Assembly: GCF_018688355.1 (NCBI RefSeq) | Contig: NZ_CP061317.1 | Location: forward strand, 726,370 to 790,369 | DNA: 64,000 nt | DNA from: Polynucleobacter sp. AP-Elch-400A-B2 | GTDB lineage: Bacteria > Pseudomonadota > Gammaproteobacteria > Burkholderiales > Burkholderiaceae | Reading direction: 5' to 3' | Shown here: in pieces, positions 52,403 through 62,264 of the stretch | Layout of the letters: each line of letters starts with the position of its first letter | How positions within the stretch are numbered: position 1 is the first letter of the stretch | Notes under the pieces: generated by a model | The model's input: only the letters and a program-made list of their open reading frames with translations | Databases searched by the model: none | Told to the model about the DNA's origin: nothing | Translations under genes and position numbers: made by a program

Positions 52403-54748
52403 GTGGAGCTCCCCTTAGGCGACCAAAACACATCGGAACTCAAAGGTCAGATCTCGCCTAAAGAGATCGCTAGTGGTGATAAGTCTTCCATCATCGCAAC
52501 TTTGTTGGCTCAATCGAGTCGACATCTATTTGGCCCAACCTCGGCGCCTGCATTACCGCTAAAGCACCAAGTTGTTTCAATTGATGGGCTGATTTCTAAA
52601 TTGGGCTATCTCAAGCCTGATGAAGTTGCGCTTATTAAACAAGCCTTTCATTTTGCTGATGCGGCTCACTTAGGTCAGTATCGCCATAGTGGCGAACCTT
52701 ACATTACCCATCCGGTAGCAGTTGCTGAGCTGTGCGCTACTTGGCGCTTAGACGCGTCATCCATCATGGCAGCTTTAATGCATGATGTGATTGAGGATAC
52801 GGGTTGCACTCAAGCAGATCTAGTTGGTAAGTTTGGCAGCAAAGTGGCAGAGCTCGTAGAGGGATTGACTAAGCTCGATAAGCTGGAGTTCCAAAGTCAT
52901 GCTGAGGCGCAAGCTGAAAGCTTTCGTAAGATGTTTATGGCAATGGCGCGCGATGTCCGGGTGATTTTGGTGAAGCTCGCTGATCGTACGCACAATATGC
53001 GCACACTCGATGCCGTCCCAATGGAAAAGCGTCGTCGGGTAGCTGCTGAAACAATTGAGATCTACGCCCCGATTGCACACCGCTTAGGCCTCAATGTTAT
53101 TTACCGCGACTTACAGGATTTGAGTTTTCGCTATTCCATGCCCATGCGCTTCAGGGTAATTGAAGATGCAGTGAAGCGGGCGCGTGGTAACCGTAAAGAG
53201 ATGGTAGAAAAGATTTTGCAGAATGCTCGGACGGCCTTTGCAAAAGTGAATCTCGAGGTTGATTTACAGGGTCGAGAAAAAACGCTCTTTAGCATTTACC
53301 ACAAAATGCGTAGTAAGCATTTGAGCTTTTCTCAAGTCCTCGATGTCTATGCCTTCAGGGTGACTGTCCATTCGATTGATGAGTGCTATCGTGCGCTCGG
53401 TCTTTTGCATGCACTCTATAAACCGATGCCTGGAAAGTTTAAGGATTACATTGCTATTCCCAAGCTTAATGGTTATCAGTCTTTGCATACGACGCTATTG
53501 GGACCATCAGGGGTGCCGGTAGAGTTTCAGATACGTACTAGCGATATGCATGCAGTTGCTGAAGCAGGCGTTGCTGCGCACTGGGCCTATAAAGATGGCG
53601 GTCCGGATATGAGTGAGGTGCAAAACCGTGCGCATCAATGGCTGCAATCCTTAATCGATATTCAGGATAGCAGCGGGGATTCTCAAGAATTCTTAGAGCA
53701 CGTCAAAATTGATTTGTTCCCGGATGCAGTTTATGTCTTTACACCGAAAGGGCAGATTAGAGCTTTGCCACGCGGCGCTACCGCCCTCGATTTTGCTTAC
53801 TCTATTCATAGTGACTTAGGAAATACTTGTGTTGCCGTCAAAATTAATGGCATGCAGTTACCTTTGCGCAGTGAGCTTAAGAACAGCGATATCGTTGAGG
53901 TAGTGACATCTGCGAACTCTCAGCCTAATCCAGGTTGGCTAGCATTTGTGAGGACAGGAAAGGCTCGCGCCTCGATTCGTCACGCACTCAAAACTAAGCA
54001 CTATGCCGAGTCTTTGCAGTTAGGTGAACGTCTTTTGGCTAGCGCATTGCGTCAGCAGGGAGTTGATGCTGGACTGCTATCACCAGAGCTTTGGGAAAAG
54101 TTATTGCATTGGACTGGCGATAAAACGCGAGAAGAGGCCTGCGTCAACATTGCCTTGGGCCGCAGGTCTTCTCAAGAGCTGGCAATTCGTTTAAATATTT
54201 TGATTGATGATGAAGGTGGCTCCGATCAAATGCGCTTGGGCGCGGCAGACTGGGTCTCTCCCCAGCAAGAAATTGCCTCGCACCATCATCAGCGCCAAGC
54301 CATTTTAGTAGATGGTCGCGAAGGAAACTCGATTCATTTTCAAACCTGCTGTCATCCTATTCCAGGGGATAACATCATTGGCTATCTTGGTAAGGGTGAG
54401 GGTTTACAGGTTCATACCAATGACTGCCAGGTAGCTCTCAGAATGCTCTCTAAAGATAGTGATAAGTGGGTAGAAGTCGAATGGGGTAAAGAAGTTAATC
54501 GGGAGTTTGAGGTTGACTTGGCGATTGATACACTTCAGGGTAAAGGCGTATTAGCTAGAGTGGCAAGCAGTGTGACTGCGGCAGACTCCAACATCATGAA
54601 CGTATCGATGGATGATCGCTACAAAGAAGATGCCGTCACTATACGTTTCACCATTCAGGTATCAGACCGCTTACATCTCGCTAAAGTCATGCGTAGTTTG
54701 CGTGCGAACCATGATGTGATGCGCGTGACTCGCGTACGGGTTAGCTAG
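52403..54748 (+). CDS. spoT: Bifunctional (p)ppGpp synthetase/hydrolase
   Basis: A 781-residue RelA/SpoT protein starting at GTG. The HD hydrolase domain has HSGEPYITHPVAVAEL and ALMHDVIEDTGC, with all expected metal ligands visible. The synthetase domain (about 290-400) has DVYAFRVTVHSIDECYRALG and QSLHTTLLGPSGVPVEFQIR. TGS (VYVFTPKGQIRALPRGATAL), helical/zinc-finger-like and C-terminal ACT domains (about 705-781) follow. Both active sites look intact. It sets the stringent response and lies with rpoZ, whose product is one of its effector sites. Confidence 0.96.
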   Translation: MELPLGDQNTSELKGQISPKEIASGDKSSIIATLLAQSSRHLFGPTSAPALPLKHQVVSIDGLISKLGYLKPDEVALIKQAFHFADAAHLGQYRHSGEPYITHPVAVAELCATWRLDASSIMAALMHDVIEDTGCTQADLVGKFGSKVAELVEGLTKLDKLEFQSHAEAQAESFRKMFMAMARDVRVILVKLADRTHNMRTLDAVPMEKRRRVAAETIEIYAPIAHRLGLNVIYRDLQDLSFRYSMPMRFRVIEDAVKRARGNRKEMVEKILQNARTAFAKVNLEVDLQGREKTLFSIYHKMRSKHLSFSQVLDVYAFRVTVHSIDECYRALGLLHALYKPMPGKFKDYIAIPKLNGYQSLHTTLLGPSGVPVEFQIRTSDMHAVAEAGVAAHWAYKDGGPDMSEVQNRAHQWLQSLIDIQDSSGDSQEFLEHVKIDLFPDAVYVFTPKGQIRALPRGATALDFAYSIHSDLGNTCVAVKINGMQLPLRSELKNSDIVEVVTSANSQPNPGWLAFVRTGKARASIRHALKTKHYAESLQLGERLLASALRQQGVDAGLLSPELWEKLLHWTGDKTREEACVNIALGRRSSQELAIRLNILIDDEGGSDQMRLGAADWVSPQQEIASHHHQRQAILVDGREGNSIHFQTCCHPIPGDNIIGYLGKGEGLQVHTNDCQVALRMLSKDSDKWVEVEWGKEVNREFEVDLAIDTLQGKGVLARVASSVTAADSNIMNVSMDDRYKEDAVTIRFTIQVSDRLHLAKVMRSLRANHDVMRVTRVRVS

Positions 54749-54765
54749 GTTCCTGTAAATCCCTT

Positions 54766-55266
54766 TTACCTGTACTGAATGTGCAGGATTTCAATCTCAG
54801 TTGGGCCCGTTGGTGTTTGAATTTTGACGCAATCACCTAGGCGCGATTTGATTAAGGCTTTAGCAATGGGTGACACCCAACTGACGTAACCCAGATCTAA
54901 ATCAACCTCATCGACCCCAACAATCGTGATGCTCGTCTTTTTGCCGGCATTAGCGCCTTCCAAGTTTTCATAAGTCACGGTAGCCCCAAAAAAGATCTGC
55001 TCGGCATCGGCTTCACCCGTTTTTCGAGCCTGGTTATCGACCACCACAGCAAATTCAAGACGCTGATTCAGGAAGCGAATTCGGCGATCAATTTCCCGAA
55101 GTCGCTTTTTTCCATATATATAGTCACCATTCTCGGACCGGTCGCCGTTAGAGGCGGCCCAATGAACAACCTTGACAACCTCTGGCCGATCCAGGTTTAG
55201 GAGCTGTAAAAGCTCACTTTTGATACGTTCGTGACCAGCGGGTGTGATGTAGTTCTTCTCTTCCAT
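54766..55266 (-). CDS. greB: Transcription elongation factor GreB
   Basis: A 166-residue Gre factor that stimulates transcript cleavage in backtracked RNA polymerase. The N-terminal coiled coil has MEEKNYITPAGHERIKSELL and the acidic loop region GDRSENGDYIYGKKRLREID. The C-terminal FKBP-like domain ends VSPIAKALIKSRLGDCVKI. The GreB-type spacing and ENGDYIYGKKRLREIDRR favour GreB over GreA. ATG 55266 is chosen because the longer frame reads through tRNA-Arg. Confidence 0.94.
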   Translation of the reverse strand: MEEKNYITPAGHERIKSELLQLLNLDRPEVVKVVHWAASNGDRSENGDYIYGKKRLREIDRRIRFLNQRLEFAVVVDNQARKTGEADAEQIFFGATVTYENLEGANAGKKTSITIVGVDEVDLDLGYVSWVSPIAKALIKSRLGDCVKIQTPTGPTEIEILHIQYR

Positions 55267-55284
55267 GGCATAATTATGGCTGTT

Positions 55285-55361
55285 GCGGCTGTAGCTCAGC
55301 TGGATAGAGTACTTGGCTACGAACCAAGGGGTCGTGGGTTCAATTCCTGCCAGCCGCACCA
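55285..55361 (+). tRNA. tRNA-Arg (ACG)
   Basis: GCGGCTG pairs with CAGCCGC. The D arm is GCTCAGCTGGATAGAGT, the anticodon ACG lies in TTGGCTACGAACCAA, the T arm is GTGGGTTCAATTCCTGC and the 3' end is ACCA. It is divergent from greB, 18 bp away. Confidence 0.96.
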
Positions 55362-55369
55362 ACCCTTAC

Positions 55370-55399
55370 AGGGCCTAGTTGAAAAACTGGGCCCTTTTT
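55370..55399 (+). terminator. Terminator after tRNA-Arg
   Basis: AGGGCCTAGTT pairs with AACTGGGCCCT (one T-G) around GAAA and is followed by TTTT. Confidence 0.85.
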
Positions 55400-55450
55400 C
55401 TTTTTTGGGTATTTCATAGTGGTCTCATATAGATCCCTTATAGTTTGCCT

Positions 55451-56623
55451 ATGAGCATTTCGGACCCCAATTCTTCAAATTTAATCTCTCCAGTAGCGGT
55501 TTGGTCGCAAGCCGATGCAAGCCACGCTCAAGTTAGTTTGAATGGTGTAGTCAATGTGTATTCCCTAGCTGGAGTGTGGAGTGATGTTCGGAAACAGCAA
55601 AATCAGTGGTTAGAGCAAGGAAGTGCACAAGCGCTCTCACTGATTTTTGATGCATCCAAAGTGAGCTCTTTAGATGGATCGGCATTTGCATTTTTGATTG
55701 ATGTGCAAGAGGCGCAGAACAAAGCAGGTGGACAGTTTGATATTCAAGGCTTGGATCCTAAGTATCAGCCGCTCTTACATGAATTCGATCCAATTAATAA
55801 ATTATTCCCAGTACCTGCTGCAAAACAAAAAAGAAGTTTTGTGGTGAGTACTGGTATGGCTGCGCAGAATTTGATGGATGATGCCCGCGGCCTAGTGACA
55901 TTTACCGGCCACCTGTCAGCAGATTTAGCTTGGTCAATCCGCAATATCAGGCAAGTTCGCTGGGGTGACTTCGTGAACGCTGCTGTAGAGGCAGGTATTG
56001 CTGCATTACCTATTGTTGGCCTAGTTGCATTTTTGATTGGCGTCATTCTGTCCTTTCAGGCTGCGATTGGTATGGAGCAATTTGGCGCCGTCTCATTTGT
56101 TGGGCCACTCGCTGCGCTAGGTATCGTTAGAGAGATGGGACCACTGATTACAGCGATCTTGCTTGCCGGCCGCTCATCGGCAGCATTTGCAGCTGAGATT
56201 GGTACGATGACCGTGAACAGCGAAGTTGATGCATTAGTCACTGGCGGCTTAAGTCCGATCCGCTTCCTAGTTGTACCAAGAGTATTGGCGGGAATATTGG
56301 TGGCGCCAATATTGACCTTATTTGCCGATGTCGTCAGTATTTTTTCTTCCATGCTGACAATGCAAATTTATGGCATTCCCTTTATTAATTTCTATAACGG
56401 TATGTTAGCTGCAGTCGGTGTTGAGGATGTTCTGTCCGGCCTTGTGAAGGCCACGCTCTTCGGTGTAGTTGTTTCTGCAATGGGCTGTTTAAGAGGTATG
56501 CAAACTGGCACTGGTGCAGCGGCTGTAGGCATCTCCGCAACCCGAGCAGTGGTGAGTAGCATTGTGATGATCGTGTTGGTAGACGGCATCTTTGCCTACA
56601 TCTCTTACAGGACAGGTTTCTGA
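55451..56623 (+). CDS. MlaE-type ABC transporter permease with N-terminal STAS domain
   Basis: A 390-residue permease of the Mla/MCE lipid-transport system. The first 115 or so residues form a STAS-like domain (VSSLDGSAFAFLIDVQEAQN) that in other bacteria is the separate MlaB. The MlaE permease follows, with GVILSFQAAIGMEQFG, MGPLITAILLAGRSSAAFAA and five to six helices. The system moves phospholipids between inner and outer membranes. I chose ATG 55451 over TTG 55445. It overlaps the ATPase gene by one base. Confidence 0.92.
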   Translation: MSISDPNSSNLISPVAVWSQADASHAQVSLNGVVNVYSLAGVWSDVRKQQNQWLEQGSAQALSLIFDASKVSSLDGSAFAFLIDVQEAQNKAGGQFDIQGLDPKYQPLLHEFDPINKLFPVPAAKQKRSFVVSTGMAAQNLMDDARGLVTFTGHLSADLAWSIRNIRQVRWGDFVNAAVEAGIAALPIVGLVAFLIGVILSFQAAIGMEQFGAVSFVGPLAALGIVREMGPLITAILLAGRSSAAFAAEIGTMTVNSEVDALVTGGLSPIRFLVVPRVLAGILVAPILTLFADVVSIFSSMLTMQIYGIPFINFYNGMLAAVGVEDVLSGLVKATLFGVVVSAMGCLRGMQTGTGAAAVGISATRAVVSSIVMIVLVDGIFAYISYRTGF

Positions 56624-57390
56624 TGGATGCACTGGGTAAATCGATTGACGTGCAAAACCTCACTGTGGGCTATGGCTCAAAAGTGCTGTTACAGAACCTC
56701 AACTTCTCCGTTAATAACGGTGAGATCTTTGTGATTTTGGGTGGATCAGGCTGCGGTAAATCGAGCCTCTTAAAGAATTTATTTGGCCTATATCAACCGC
56801 TTGCTGGAGATGTATTGATCGAGGGTCAAAATATCACTACCGCCCAAGGTGCTGAGCGTCAAAAAATCATGACGAGCTTTGGGGTCATGTATCAGCAGGG
56901 CGCTTTATTCGGTTCCATGAATCTCCTCGATAACGTGACACTCTTTATGGAGGAGTACACCCAGCTGACTAGAGAGCAGATGAATTTATTAGCCCGATGC
57001 AAACTGGACTTGGTGGGCTTACTTCCGTATGAGACGTATATGCCTAGCGAGATTAGCGGCGGTATGCAAAAACGGGCTGCAATCGCACGGGCGATGGCTT
57101 TAGATCCTAAAATATTATTCTTGGATGAGCCTTCAGCGGGCCTTGATCCGATTACATCGGCTGATCTCGATAGTACGATTTTAGATCTTTCAAAAAACTT
57201 AGGATTTACTTTTGTGATCGTTTCTCACGAGTTAGCCAGTATTTATTCTATTGCCGACAAAGTCATTATGTTGGATAAGGATGCTAAGGGCATTATTGCG
57301 CAGGGCGATCCTAAGGTATTAAGAGATAGCAGCAAAGACCCTCGAGTACATCAATTTTTTAATCGCATCATGAGCAAGGACGCAGCATGA
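56623..57390 (+). CDS. MlaF-type ABC transporter ATP-binding protein
   Basis: A 255-residue ATPase. Walker A is GGSGCGKSSLLKNL, the Q-loop region is GVMYQQGALFGSMN, the signature is ISGGMQKRAAIARAMAL, Walker B is ILFLDEPSAGLDP and the switch His is in VSHELAS. It powers the MlaE-type permease and overlaps it by one base and the MCE gene by four. Confidence 0.94.
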   Translation: MDALGKSIDVQNLTVGYGSKVLLQNLNFSVNNGEIFVILGGSGCGKSSLLKNLFGLYQPLAGDVLIEGQNITTAQGAERQKIMTSFGVMYQQGALFGSMNLLDNVTLFMEEYTQLTREQMNLLARCKLDLVGLLPYETYMPSEISGGMQKRAAIARAMALDPKILFLDEPSAGLDPITSADLDSTILDLSKNLGFTFVIVSHELASIYSIADKVIMLDKDAKGIIAQGDPKVLRDSSKDPRVHQFFNRIMSKDAA

Positions 57391-58301
57391 GTAATAACTC
57401 TAACCCTAATTACTTCCGTCTTGGCATTTTTGTTCTCGCGGCAATCGGCGCATTACTCACGGTCATCTTAATCTTTGGCTCAGGACAATTTTTTAAAAAA
57501 TCATTCATGGTCGAAACCTATGTCAAGCAATCAGTGACGGGCTTAGATGCTGGTGCAGCAGTCCGCTTTCGGGGTGTCAAGATTGGGCAGGTGACGTTGA
57601 TTGCTTTATCGGGTGACTTGTATGAGAAAGAAGTCCCGATGGCTCAGAAGCAAGAGTATGTTGTTGTGAGAATGCAAATTTATGGCGATGCTATTGAGAA
57701 AAGTCACCTGGAAACATTCATTAAAGACAACCTACGTGCGCGTATACGGTCGATGGGCATCACTGGTGTCAATTATGTTGAGCTAGACTTTTATCCGAGC
57801 GCTACCCAATACACCTCCTTGCCTTTCCCATGGACACCTGAGTATGCAGTTGTACCTTCAATGCCCAATCAGGCAGATGAAATTATTTCTGGAGTTCAGA
57901 AGTTAATTAGCGCACTGAATGGCATGGATATCGATGGAACCCAGCAGAAATTTGATGCCTTATTGGGTAATCTGAATAAATTGATGGCTGGCGATGGTAA
58001 AAATAATGCAGGTCTGATTAATTCAGTTCAAGACCTCAATGTCTTGTTGGATCGAATTGCCAAAGTCACCGATAAAGATCAACTCAATATTCTGATGCGC
58101 GAATTGGTTGCCACCATGGTTTCTTTGCGTCAAACCGTCACTAGCGTTCAGGGTGACACCACTGCAACCTTGGAGAACCTTCGTCAGGCTAGCGAGCAGT
58201 TAAATGAATTTACCCGCGTCGCAAGTCAATCACCATCTACTCTGATTTGGGGTGAGCCGCCGGCCCGTATTACGCCTCCAATGAATGGAGTCCAAAAATG
58301 A
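57387..58301 (+). CDS. MlaD-type MCE family periplasmic protein
   Basis: A 304-residue MCE protein. One N-terminal membrane helix (residues about 10-32) precedes an MCE domain with TGLDAGAAVRFRGVKIGQV. A C-terminal coiled/helical part (NLNKLMAGDGKNNAGLI to ENLRQASEQLNEF) follows. It is longer than E. coli MlaD (183) and more like the PqiB/MCE-with-helix group. It forms the periplasmic lipid conduit fed by the ABC transporter. It overlaps both neighbours. Confidence 0.92.
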   Translation: MSNNSNPNYFRLGIFVLAAIGALLTVILIFGSGQFFKKSFMVETYVKQSVTGLDAGAAVRFRGVKIGQVTLIALSGDLYEKEVPMAQKQEYVVVRMQIYGDAIEKSHLETFIKDNLRARIRSMGITGVNYVELDFYPSATQYTSLPFPWTPEYAVVPSMPNQADEIISGVQKLISALNGMDIDGTQQKFDALLGNLNKLMAGDGKNNAGLINSVQDLNVLLDRIAKVTDKDQLNILMRELVATMVSLRQTVTSVQGDTTATLENLRQASEQLNEFTRVASQSPSTLIWGEPPARITPPMNGVQK

Positions 58302-58954
58302 GAATGCAGATGATGAAGAATTTACACCTCACTAAGCTTGCTGTTGTATTACTAATCATTACAGCCTTAAGCGCATGCTCATTACCTAAAAGACCAGCAT
58401 TAGAGACCAGCAGTTGGATGCTCGCCCCTGAGCGTACTGGTGCTCCCTATAAACCGCGTAGCGATTTGTGGCTCAAGATGGGTTCATCGTCAGCAACGCC
58501 ACCTTTTGACGGCAAGTCTTTGGTTTATCGCTTAGGTGATCAGCGCTATGAAAAGGATTTTTACAATACGTATTCTGCTTTACCAAATGAAATGGTCGGT
58601 AACGCAACACGTCAGTGGCTAAATAATGCCCAGATCTTCTCTATGACAGTAGGTCAGGGTAATAGCTTCTTTCCGTATTACATCTTGCAGACATCGATAG
58701 AAGAGTTCTATGGTGATTACCGGGTTCGTCCAGAGGCTGTTGTCACGATTGAATTTTTCCTAACTGCAACTGATCCCCAAAAGCGCAATCCAGTGATTGG
58801 TAAAAACCGCTATTCCAAGAGAGTTACACTTAAAGACAACACTCCTCAGGCATTGGTGCAAGGCCAGCAGGAAGCCTTGGCACAAATTTTGAAAGAGTAT
58901 GAGGTAGTACTTTATAAGTACGCTGGTAATCTGCCTCCACCTCTCGGACAGTAG
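58298..58954 (+). CDS. ABC-type transport auxiliary lipoprotein (PqiC-like)
   Basis: A 218-residue outer-membrane lipoprotein with lipobox LSAC near residue 28, followed by the auxiliary-component domain common to MCE operons (PqiC/YmbA, DUF330). It would anchor the MCE complex at the outer membrane. Several close Met codons make the exact start uncertain. It is last in the four-gene transporter operon, overlapping the MCE gene by four bases. No MlaC-type shuttle protein is in the window. Confidence 0.88.
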   Translation: MRMQMMKNLHLTKLAVVLLIITALSACSLPKRPALETSSWMLAPERTGAPYKPRSDLWLKMGSSSATPPFDGKSLVYRLGDQRYEKDFYNTYSALPNEMVGNATRQWLNNAQIFSMTVGQGNSFFPYYILQTSIEEFYGDYRVRPEAVVTIEFFLTATDPQKRNPVIGKNRYSKRVTLKDNTPQALVQGQQEALAQILKEYEVVLYKYAGNLPPPLGQ

Positions 58955-58996
58955 ACGATCTAGAATGACAGTGCAGATAATAATATTGGAGAAGAC

Positions 58997-59782
58997 ATGG
59001 ATTTAGGGCTCAAAGGTAAGGTTGCATTAGTGATGGCATCTAGCCGAGGTTTAGGTCAGGCGATGGCCGTTTCCTTGGCACGTGAAGGTGTCAAAGTGGC
59101 GGTGACTGGCCGCAATCCGGAGGGATTAAAAAAATCGGTTGAAATGATTGAGGCTGCGGGTGGAACAGCCTTAGCTTTGAGCTGGGATCTTTCTGATGCA
59201 TCTTTGATTGATAGCTTGGTGAGTAAGGTGGAAAAGGAATTAGGTCCGATTGATATCCTGGTAAACAACACCGGCGGACCTCCTCCAACATTAGCGGCAG
59301 GGCAAGACCCCGCTTTGTGGCAAAAGAGCTTTAACGATATGGTGCTATCACTCATCAGCATTACCGATCGAGTTCTACCAGGAATGCGTCAACGTAAATG
59401 GGGTCGGATTATTACGAGTACCACTTCAGGTGCTATTGCCCCGATTAAAAATCTGGCGATCTCCAATACCTTGCGTGCTGCATTGCTGGCCTGGTCTAAA
59501 ACCTTGGCGGCAGAAGTGGCAGCCGATGGCATCACTGTGAATGTGATCATGCCAGGTCGTGTAGCAACTGATCGTTTGCGTCAGTTAGATGAAGCACGTT
59601 CCCAACGTGAAAATGTGAGCTATGACTCTGTTGTTCAAGCTAGCTTGAGACAAATTCCGATGGCACGTTATGGTGATCCACAAGAGTATGGAGATACTGC
59701 GGCCTTTCTGGCTAGTCAAAATGCCTCCTTCATCACTGGGTCAGTGATTCGTGTGGATGGTGGTCAGATTCAGGCGATTTAA
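58997..59782 (+). CDS. Short-chain dehydrogenase/reductase
   Basis: A 261-residue SDR. The nucleotide-binding loop in KVALVMASSRGLGQAMAVSL departs from the usual TGxxxGxG (ASSRGLGQ), as in a recognised SDR subgroup. The catalytic Ser, Asn and Lys region is less canonical: the segment around residue 150 (SGAIAPIKNLAISNTLRAAL) shows Ser and Asn where a Tyr is usually found. The C-terminal GSVIRVDGG is normal. The activity is therefore uncertain although the fold is clear. Confidence 0.88.
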   Translation: MDLGLKGKVALVMASSRGLGQAMAVSLAREGVKVAVTGRNPEGLKKSVEMIEAAGGTALALSWDLSDASLIDSLVSKVEKELGPIDILVNNTGGPPPTLAAGQDPALWQKSFNDMVLSLISITDRVLPGMRQRKWGRIITSTTSGAIAPIKNLAISNTLRAALLAWSKTLAAEVAADGITVNVIMPGRVATDRLRQLDEARSQRENVSYDSVVQASLRQIPMARYGDPQEYGDTAAFLASQNASFITGSVIRVDGGQIQAI

Positions 59783-59786
59783 AGCA

Positions 59787-62264
59787 GTGTTTAATAGCTT
59801 TCTACGGGCCATTCAGCGAGACCTTCGATCTAGTGAGCTAGTAGCACTATTGGTCGCGCTGACGCTCTCTGTAGCTGCCTTATCCAGCGTCAGCTTCTTA
59901 GCCGACCGAATGCAGCGGGCCTTTCAGTTCGATGCTCGCCAGCTGCTTGCTGCGGATCTGCTGCTGGTTTCTGATCAACCCCTGCCTGAGCGTTTCATTC
60001 AGGAAGCCAAGGATCAACAGCTGAGCATAGCCCAAACAATTGTCTTTCCAAGTATGGCAACGGTAGGGTCGCAAAGTAAACTGGCTTCCCTTAAAGCTGT
60101 AAGTTCTGCCTACCCTCTGCGAGGCTCTTTACAGGTGTCACCTTCATCAGTCAGCACGACTCCACCAGCAGGTTCGGTCTGGGTGGATCCGGCAATGCTC
60201 AGTGCGCTCAAGGCAAAAGTCGGCGATCCGATGTTATTGGGTGATAAGGCATTCCTCATTAGCGGTATCTTGGAGCGCGAGCTTGACCGAGGCGCTGGCT
60301 TTATGAACTTCGCGCCCCGCGTCATGATGTCGCTGGACGATTTACCAGCTACCGGCCTGATTGGTCTGGGCAGCCGCGTGACCTATCGACTTCTTTTAGC
60401 GGGGAATGATTCGGCGATCTCTGACTATGAGCAATGGGCTACGCAATCGATTAAATCCGAAGGGCTCAGGGGATTGCGCATTGAGACTTTGGAGAATGCT
60501 CAGCCTGTCATGCGTAAAACCCTCGAGCGGGCAGAGCGCTTCTTATCGTTAGTTGCCTTACTCACAGCCATGGTGGCTGCGGTAGCAATTGCCTTGTCAG
60601 CGCGTCGTTATGTTTTAAAGCAGGCTGATGTTTGCGCTGTTATGAAATGCCTTGGTGCAAGCCAAAAGACCATCCTAATAAACCAAGTCAAGATATTGGG
60701 CACTCTATGTATATCGGCTGCTGTGATGGGTGCTGCGATTGCTTATGGCGTGCAAGAGATGCTCATTGGGATCTTGGGTAATTTACTAGTTGCCAATCTA
60801 CCCGCGCTCTCACTCTGGCCCTTAGTCTGGAGTATTTTGTTTTCCTCTTGCCTGCTAATCGGTTTTGCTGGTCCGCCCTTATTTAGTTTGGTCATGATTT
60901 CACCAGTGCGACTAATTCGTAAAGAGTTGGGATCTGTGAACATCAAGGTGTTGTGGGTCGCACTTTTTGGATTGAGTACTTGTCTTGTCTTGATCGCGTT
61001 TGCAGCTCAAGATTGGAAACTGGCCTCTTGGGTTGCCGCAAGCTTTGGCTCAGCTATTGTGGTCTTTTCCGTAGTTTCTTGGTTGTGCCTAAGTTTGCTT
61101 AAAATCGTATTTACAAGGTGGAGTAGTCACAGCTTCGCATTACGCTTTGCACTGACAGTACAAGCGCGTCGCTCTGGGTTTGCAGTCATGCAAATTACGG
61201 CGCTAGGTATTGCCTTGATGGCCTTATTACTCATCCTCTTGCTCCGACAAGATTTATTGGCTACCTGGCAGGGCAATATCCCAGTCGATGCGCCCAATCG
61301 CTTCATGATTAACGTTCAGGAAGATCAAAAGCTTAGCATCACTCGCTCACTACTGGATGCGGGAGTAGCAAAGCCCAGCTTTAGCCCCATGGTTCGTGCG
61401 CGCTTAGTAGAAGTCAATGGAAAGTCTATTGGACCCAATGACTACATTGATGAAAATGCACGCCGCTTGGTTGATCGAGAATTTAATCTCTCATACACCG
61501 AGCAATTACCTGAGGGTAATCGGATTACTTCTGGAAAATGGCTTGAAGGGAATGCGCCACAAGTTTCTTTGGAAATGGGAATTGCAAAGACTTTGAAGTT
61601 AAAGCTGGGCGATCAAATGACCTTTGAGCTTGCCGGTGAAAAAGTTACAGCGCCCATTACCTCTTTGCGTAAGTTGGATTGGAGTTCGATGAAAGTGAAT
61701 TTCTTTGTCATCATGCCACCCGCAATGCTCACAGAGATGCCCCAGTCTTGGATTACCTCGTATTACCAAGGTACTGCAAGTGAAGGTTTGGATTATCAAC
61801 TTGCGCAGGCCTATCCCAATCTCACCATCGTGGATGTGGGGACATCACTAAAGCAAATCCAAGATGTACTTGATCGACTGTCCTCAGTATTAGGCCTCTT
61901 ATTCACCTTCACGATTGCGGCAGCGATTTTAGTTTTAGTCGCTGCGATTGCGGCAACACAAGATGAGCGTTTCAGGAGTGCGGCCTTGTTAAAGGCAGTG
62001 GGTGCGTCGCGCTATCTACTGGGGAAGATTGCATTAGCTGAGCTGCTGATTATTGGAGTACTGGCAGGAACTTTAGCTGGACTCGCTGCCGGAATTGCAG
62101 CATGGGCGCTTGGCCGTTTTGTGCTGGAGATTGAGTTCAATGCATTTGCGCAGTCTCTAGCGATGGGTATCGGCTTTGGGGTAACTGCTTGCCTGCTAGC
62201 GGGTTATCGCTTTCAGAGAAGAATTCAAACTGCTACTGCAATGGAATGTTTGCGTGAAACTTAG
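59787..62264 (+). CDS. FtsX-like ABC transporter permease (YbbP-type)
   Basis: An 825-residue permease with ten or so helices in the double-FtsX layout of YbbP/MacB-like exporters. Helices near residue 20-40 are followed by a large periplasmic domain. FtsX units follow at about 260-380 and 700-825 (ALLKAVGASRYLLGKIALAE). The partner ATPase (YbbA-type) is not adjacent. I chose GTG 59787, just after the SDR stop; the frame reaches back to 59751 inside that gene. Convergent with the RDD gene, overlapping by four bases. Confidence 0.88.
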   Translation: MFNSFLRAIQRDLRSSELVALLVALTLSVAALSSVSFLADRMQRAFQFDARQLLAADLLLVSDQPLPERFIQEAKDQQLSIAQTIVFPSMATVGSQSKLASLKAVSSAYPLRGSLQVSPSSVSTTPPAGSVWVDPAMLSALKAKVGDPMLLGDKAFLISGILERELDRGAGFMNFAPRVMMSLDDLPATGLIGLGSRVTYRLLLAGNDSAISDYEQWATQSIKSEGLRGLRIETLENAQPVMRKTLERAERFLSLVALLTAMVAAVAIALSARRYVLKQADVCAVMKCLGASQKTILINQVKILGTLCISAAVMGAAIAYGVQEMLIGILGNLLVANLPALSLWPLVWSILFSSCLLIGFAGPPLFSLVMISPVRLIRKELGSVNIKVLWVALFGLSTCLVLIAFAAQDWKLASWVAASFGSAIVVFSVVSWLCLSLLKIVFTRWSSHSFALRFALTVQARRSGFAVMQITALGIALMALLLILLLRQDLLATWQGNIPVDAPNRFMINVQEDQKLSITRSLLDAGVAKPSFSPMVRARLVEVNGKSIGPNDYIDENARRLVDREFNLSYTEQLPEGNRITSGKWLEGNAPQVSLEMGIAKTLKLKLGDQMTFELAGEKVTAPITSLRKLDWSSMKVNFFVIMPPAMLTEMPQSWITSYYQGTASEGLDYQLAQAYPNLTIVDVGTSLKQIQDVLDRLSSVLGLLFTFTIAAAILVLVAAIAATQDERFRSAALLKAVGASRYLLGKIALAELLIIGVLAGTLAGLAAGIAAWALGRFVLEIEFNAFAQSLAMGIGFGVTACLLAGYRFQRRIQTATAMECLRET

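Noticed and set aside
55267..55362. N-terminal extension of GreB up to 55362
   Set aside because: It reads the complement of tRNA-Arg; GreB similarity begins at MEEKNYITPAG.
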